From JAAXHE01 sp964551635 (GTDB taxonomy: Bacteria; Latescibacterota; UBA2968; GCA-2709665), in the NCBI GenBank assembly GCA_964551635.1, contig CAZKDZ010000248.1:1-18097 (forward strand): a stretch of DNA of 18,097 nucleotides. The letters are read 5' to 3'. The notes beneath the pieces are model-generated. The model worked only from the letters and a program-made list of their open reading frames with translations, did no database searches and was not told the origin of the DNA. The position numbers were made by a program, and so were the translations under genes. Numbering within the stretch: position 1 is the stretch's first letter; each line of letters begins with the position of its first letter. This document shows positions 15,232 through 18,097 of the stretch, piece by piece.

Positions 15232-15980
15232 CGGTCCTTCTTCCGCGCAATGAACGCCGCCAGGTTCGCGCGGGCCTCGTCCGTTCCGAAACAGGCCTCG
15301 AAGGCTTCGGATGCGGCGGCGTCCCACCTTGCGTCGCGAGCGGAGGAGATCCGGTTCAGGAGCGCCCTGGTCTCTCTCAATGCCGAAGGGGGAAACGACG
15401 CGAGACGCAGCGCGAATGTCCTGACCCGGTCGCTCAACGCGTCATCGGCGACGCATTGGTGTACCAGGCCCAGACGTTTCGCCTCCTCGCCGGTCACCGT
15501 TTCGCATCCCATCGCGATCCACCGCGCAGCCGCGCCCCCAACCACGTCGACCAGCCGGCCCAGTCCCCAGGGCGGCGTCCATCCCAGTTCCACCTCCGGC
15601 ATTCCCAGCCTTGCCGATTCCGATGCGATCCTGAAGTCATGGTACGCCGCCAGTCCCACCCCGCCGCCGAGTACGTGGCCGTGCAGCATCGCGACGGTAG
15701 GCTGCGGGATGTCATCGAGCAGAGCGAAGGTATCGGCATGCGCCCGTTCCGTCTGAGCGGCCCCCTCCGCGGTCAACGGCGCCAGCTCTTTCAGATCGCT
15801 GCCGGCGCAAAACGCCCGGCCCGCGCCGCTGGTTACCACAACCCGAACGTCTTCGCGGCCCCGGATCCCGTCAAGGTGGGCCCCGAACGCGCGCACGCTG
15901 TCAAGATCCATTGCATTCAGCACCTCGGGCCGGTTCAACGTCAGCCACGCGATTCCGTTTTCGATTCTCAGGTCGATCAT
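15228..15980 (-). CDS. Enoyl-CoA hydratase/isomerase (crotonase) family protein
   Basis: 250 residues, slightly short for the roughly 260-residue crotonase family, but complete. The oxyanion-hole segments are present: GRAFCAGSDLKEL (54-66) and HGHVLGGGVGLAAYHD (100-115). In classical hydratases the second segment carries a catalytic Glu (GGGxEL); here that position is G109. The second catalytic Glu is retained as E129 (LGMPEVELG). It may therefore act as an isomerase, hydrolase or one-Glu hydratase. The gene starts six bases after the SixA-like gene with little ribosome binding site, and its stop overlaps the ligase start by four bases, so ligase and crotonase are probably made together. Confidence 0.92.
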   Translation of the reverse strand: MIDLRIENGIAWLTLNRPEVLNAMDLDSVRAFGAHLDGIRGREDVRVVVTSGAGRAFCAGSDLKELAPLTAEGAAQTERAHADTFALLDDIPQPTVAMLHGHVLGGGVGLAAYHDFRIASESARLGMPEVELGWTPPWGLGRLVDVVGGAAARWIAMGCETVTGEEAKRLGLVHQCVADDALSDRVRTFALRLASFPPSALRETRALLNRISSARDARWDAAASEAFEACFGTDEARANLAAFIARKKDR

Positions 15981-15986
15981 TTCATT

Positions 15987-16481
15987 CTATACGTGTTTCT
16001 TGGGATAATCGTACGATACCGTCCTTCCCGGACCGTCCGTAACCCTCGCCCAGGAATCGACGTCCAGATCCACGCAAAAGACGGCGCAGGTTGGCATATA
16101 GACGTTGGAATCCGAGACAAGGTAACCGGCCAGGTCCGAGAAACCCGGATTGTGGCCCACCATGATCACTTCGCCGCAAGTGTCCGGGATCTTCCGCACA
16201 ACGGCCAGCAGGTCGTACAGGCTCGCCTCGTAGACCGCCATTTCCTCGACGATCTTCCCGGCCGGAAATCCCAATGCCTTCGCGATCGCGCGCGCTGTCT
16301 TGACGGCGCGTCTTGCGGGACTGGAGACGATCATGTCGGGCTTCGCGCCATCTTCTTTTAACCGCGCGCCCATAAACGGCGCGTCCCGTTTGCCTCGCTT
16401 GTTCAATGGTCGTTCGAAATCGCCAAGCGCCGGGTCGCTCCAGCTTGACTTCGCGTGTCGAATCACATATAGCCGCTTCAT
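15987..16481 (-). CDS. sixA: SixA-like phosphohistidine phosphatase (histidine phosphatase superfamily)
   Basis: 164 residues, matching the short SixA branch. The RHG-type motif is RHAKS (residues 8-12, the catalytic His being H9), followed by RPLNKRGKRDA, SSPARRAVKTA with its phosphate-binding Arg, and the second His in VGHNPGFSD. Escherichia coli SixA removes phosphate from the HPt histidine of ArcB; many bacterial relatives have other or unknown targets. The ATG at 16479-16481 has GGAGG nine bases upstream. It is the first gene of the catabolic cluster, six bases before the crotonase, an odd partner for such enzymes. An HPt-bearing hybrid kinase lies about 11 kb away in the same window, and acting on it is possible but unproven. 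Confidence 0.88.
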   Translation of the reverse strand: MKRLYVIRHAKSSWSDPALGDFERPLNKRGKRDAPFMGARLKEDGAKPDMIVSSPARRAVKTARAIAKALGFPAGKIVEEMAVYEASLYDLLAVVRKIPDTCGEVIMVGHNPGFSDLAGYLVSDSNVYMPTCAVFCVDLDVDSWARVTDGPGRTVSYDYPKKHV

Positions 16482-16500
16482 ACGTTAACGCCTCCAAAGC

Positions 16501-16640
16501 GAGGAAAGAGGAAAGAGGAGTGAGGAGTGAGTAACGACAAAGGGCAGATCGGGAAACGCGAAAGGAAAGAGGATTACGAGGCCCTTGACTCGTTTTCTCT
16601 CTCTCTTCTCACTCCTCTTCACTCTCTCCTCGACTCTTCT
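16501..16640. repeat. Imperfect purine/pyrimidine inverted repeat
   Basis: Between the metallophosphoesterase and the SixA-like gene, the left arm (about 16501-16545) is almost all purine (GAGGAAAGAG, then GAGTGAGGAGTGAG, AACGACAAAGGGC). The right arm (about 16581-16640) is its approximate reverse complement (GCCCTTGACTCGTT, then CTCACTCCTCTTCACTC). Together they could form a long, imperfect hairpin with a loop of about 35 bases. No gene or promoter is evident. It may act as a terminator-like or RNA-stabilising structure, or be a small intergenic repeat element. Confidence 0.55.
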
Positions 16641-16656
16641 CCGGGCCGCCTGAATC

Positions 16657-17514
16657 CTAGATCAGTCGAGGGCCCCTGTCAAGCCCTCCAATATGTCCGT
16701 TCTCCCTCTCCCGAGGGTATCCCAGACAGTGTGAAATATACGTTACGCCCTCTATTTGACGAAACCGGTTGCGATGCTGGTGGCCGTAAACGTGAATCTT
16801 CGACCCGAGGCGCCGTATCTGCGCATCCAGGCCCCGGCATCCCGCCACGCGGCTGAAGTTGAACGCGGGATGAGGATCTCCCGGCAACTTCCCCAGCCAT
16901 CGCGGCAAGGGTATGCCGAATATCAGTTCGCGCCTCGGCAGGAAGTGGCTGAACGAAATCACCGGCGCATCGTAGTCCCGCGATATATTCCTTTCATTCA
17001 CGCTGAGGAAGTATTCCGCGGCCGGCCTCGCGGTCTCCGGCCACCTGACGAAATGGTCATCGCTCCACATCGAAAGCGTCTCGTCTTCGCCCGCCTTGGG
17101 GGTATATAGGCTGTCCGGTCCCTCCTCGGGCTTGAGATACCAGGAAAAAAGGGGTACGATCCACACGCCCTTCCCGTTTCCTGTTCTGCCGGGTCGCGTC
17201 CTGACATCGAGACGGTCACACAGGGCAAGCACCTGGTCGAATTTGTCCAGTGAACCTCCGGGGGTGCCCGTCCCACGGACCCACAGTTCGTGGTTCCCCG
17301 GAACAAAAAACACACCTGCGAATCTGCGGCGTAAACCGGCCAGCGTCTCCTCCAACCGGTCCATGCGGTCGCTCACGTCGCCGGCCAGAATCAGCACGTC
17401 CCGCCGGAAGTCGGACTCTGAGAGCGAATCCATCCACGCCCGATTGAGCGCGGAGTCCACGTGGACGTCGGACAGCGCGAAGATGCGGGCCGCCGCTTTT
17501 TCGTTATCGCCCAT
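16657..17514 (-). CDS. Calcineurin-like metallophosphoesterase
   Basis: 285 residues from the ATG at 17512-17514; a TTG three codons upstream is a weaker alternative. The dinuclear metal site is complete: D16-V-H18 (ALSDVHVD), G-D46 (LILAGDVSD), G-N74-H75-E76 (VPGNHELW), H190 (ISFSHFLPR) and G-H245-Q-H247 (VYGHQHRNRF). The family hydrolyses phosphomonoesters or diesters, ranging from nucleotides to proteins. No signal peptide is visible, so it is probably cytoplasmic. It lies 66 bases downstream of the propeller gene and 175 upstream of the SixA-like gene, with an inverted repeat in that second gap, so it may not belong to the catabolic operon. The substrate is unknown. Confidence 0.92.
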   Translation of the reverse strand: MGDNEKAAARIFALSDVHVDSALNRAWMDSLSESDFRRDVLILAGDVSDRMDRLEETLAGLRRRFAGVFFVPGNHELWVRGTGTPGGSLDKFDQVLALCDRLDVRTRPGRTGNGKGVWIVPLFSWYLKPEEGPDSLYTPKAGEDETLSMWSDDHFVRWPETARPAAEYFLSVNERNISRDYDAPVISFSHFLPRRELIFGIPLPRWLGKLPGDPHPAFNFSRVAGCRGLDAQIRRLGSKIHVYGHQHRNRFRQIEGVTYISHCLGYPRERENGHIGGLDRGPRLI

Positions 17515-17580
17515 GGCTGTCAAACGGTCCGCACAAAGGAAATGGTTCCTGCCGCGGGTTCCACGGCGAGACTGGCGGTC

Positions 17581-18097
17581 TTATTGCCTCGTCACCCGGC
17601 ATACCGCGCGGGAACCGGCGTCGCAGTACCAGAACGCTCCGTCCCGCATCGTCATCCCATGCGGTTCAGGGTAGTCCGCCGGAATCTCGATCCTGTCCAG
17701 AATCGCTCCATCCGAGGCGTTCAAGCGGTAGATTGAACGGTGATCGGTTTCAACGCACCAGAGGTCCCGTCCCTCCCATGCAATACCGTGAGGACGATCC
17801 CCGGGGGCGGGAATCGAGCGTACCACTTCGAATCCGTTCCCGGGATCCACCTGATAAATCGTAGCGGCCGGGGGCACGGCCATCCACAGGCGTCCGTCGC
17901 GGATCTCCAGGCCGTGCGCCCCTGTTGCGACCGCGCCAGGCGAATCGAATTGTTCGACGGTCTCGCCTGTTTCGCGATCCACGCGAAGAATCTTCCGGTC
18001 ATACGTGGAGGCCAGCCACAGTGCCGAACCCGCGTCCGTGATCCCGCTCCCGCGGTCCGACGCCGTATCCAGCGTTTTCAGGGTTTCGCCGGTGAAT
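17581..18097 (-). CDS. Beta-propeller (SMP-30/PQQ-like repeat) protein, 5' end outside the window
   Basis: The frame is open to the window edge, so only the last 171 or so residues are seen. Four repeating blade-like units are visible, each with a W-containing strand and a sugar-like turn: ALWLASTYDRKILRVDRETG, GRLWMAVPPAATIYQVDPGNG (17 residues of it shared with the pattern), RDLWCVETDHRSIYRLNASDG and AFWYCDAGSRAVCRVTRQ. Each unit follows a G-H/T-G-L/I-x-x-x-x-G pattern, as in SMP-30/gluconolactonase, NHL or Vgb-like lactonase propellers. A catalytic function cannot be judged without the N-terminal part. The stop is at 17581-17583. It lies upstream of the metallophosphoesterase on the same strand. 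Confidence 0.75.
   Translation of the reverse strand, partial: FTGETLKTLDTASDRGSGITDAGSALWLASTYDRKILRVDRETGETVEQFDSPGAVATGAHGLEIRDGRLWMAVPPAATIYQVDPGNGFEVVRSIPAPGDRPHGIAWEGRDLWCVETDHRSIYRLNASDGAILDRIEIPADYPEPHGMTMRDGAFWYCDAGSRAVCRVTRQ

Noticed and set aside
15232..15327. Longer N-terminus of the acyl-CoA ligase
   Set aside because: The extra 32 codons overlap the crotonase gene; the ATG in the ATGA overlap fits both operon structure and family start.

Overview
This 18.1 kb, GC-rich window carries genes on the minus strand only. I see no convincing plus-strand gene, tRNA, rRNA, CRISPR array or transposase. The gene content is typical of a free-living, heterotrophic, environmental bacterium: a PhyH-type dioxygenase, a Gfo/Idh/MocA oxidoreductase, an amidohydrolase, a PepF-type peptidase and a large hybrid histidine kinase. 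This mixture, together with intergenic hairpin repeats ending in GGGCGCCC, reminds me of Latescibacterota or Poribacteria-like genomes. That placement is a weak inference, not something the sequence proves.

Region A (1-1982) is sparse. It holds a small membrane protein, a tautomerase-fold protein without the catalytic Pro-1, a small antitoxin-like gene broken by an in-frame TAA, a possible remnant of an addiction-module antidote, a hairpin that may end the next operon, and a DUF4926 protein.

Region B (1749-7031) is the most unusual part. A good sigma70-type promoter (TTGACT-17-TAAATA) precedes a gene in which an intact two-component receiver domain is fused in frame to a complete Glu/Leu/Phe/Val dehydrogenase. 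Eleven bases downstream begins a 1090-residue membrane hybrid histidine kinase with PAS, HisKA, HATPase, two receivers and a C-terminal HPt domain. DUF4926 follows. The arrangement suggests a phosphorelay whose output is a metabolic enzyme (glutamate dehydrogenase-like) rather than a transcription factor.

Region C (7185-8755) holds an aldo/keto reductase with its own promoter and, upstream of it, a tandem array of hairpin-forming repeats with an exact 163 bp period.

Region D (8756-16481) is a tightly packed cluster transcribed from high to low coordinates: SixA-like phosphohistidine phosphatase, enoyl-CoA hydratase-like crotonase, acyl-CoA ligase (CaiC-like), PhyH dioxygenase, amidohydrolase, M3 oligoendopeptidase and a dihydrodiol dehydrogenase-like Gfo/Idh oxidoreductase. 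Most gaps are 4-base overlaps to about 20 bases. It looks like a catabolic operon in which an acid is CoA-activated and hydrated, with an accessory hydroxylation; the substrate cannot be read from the sequence.

Region E (16482-18097) has an imperfect purine/pyrimidine inverted repeat, a metallophosphoesterase and the 3' part of a beta-propeller gene cut by the window edge.
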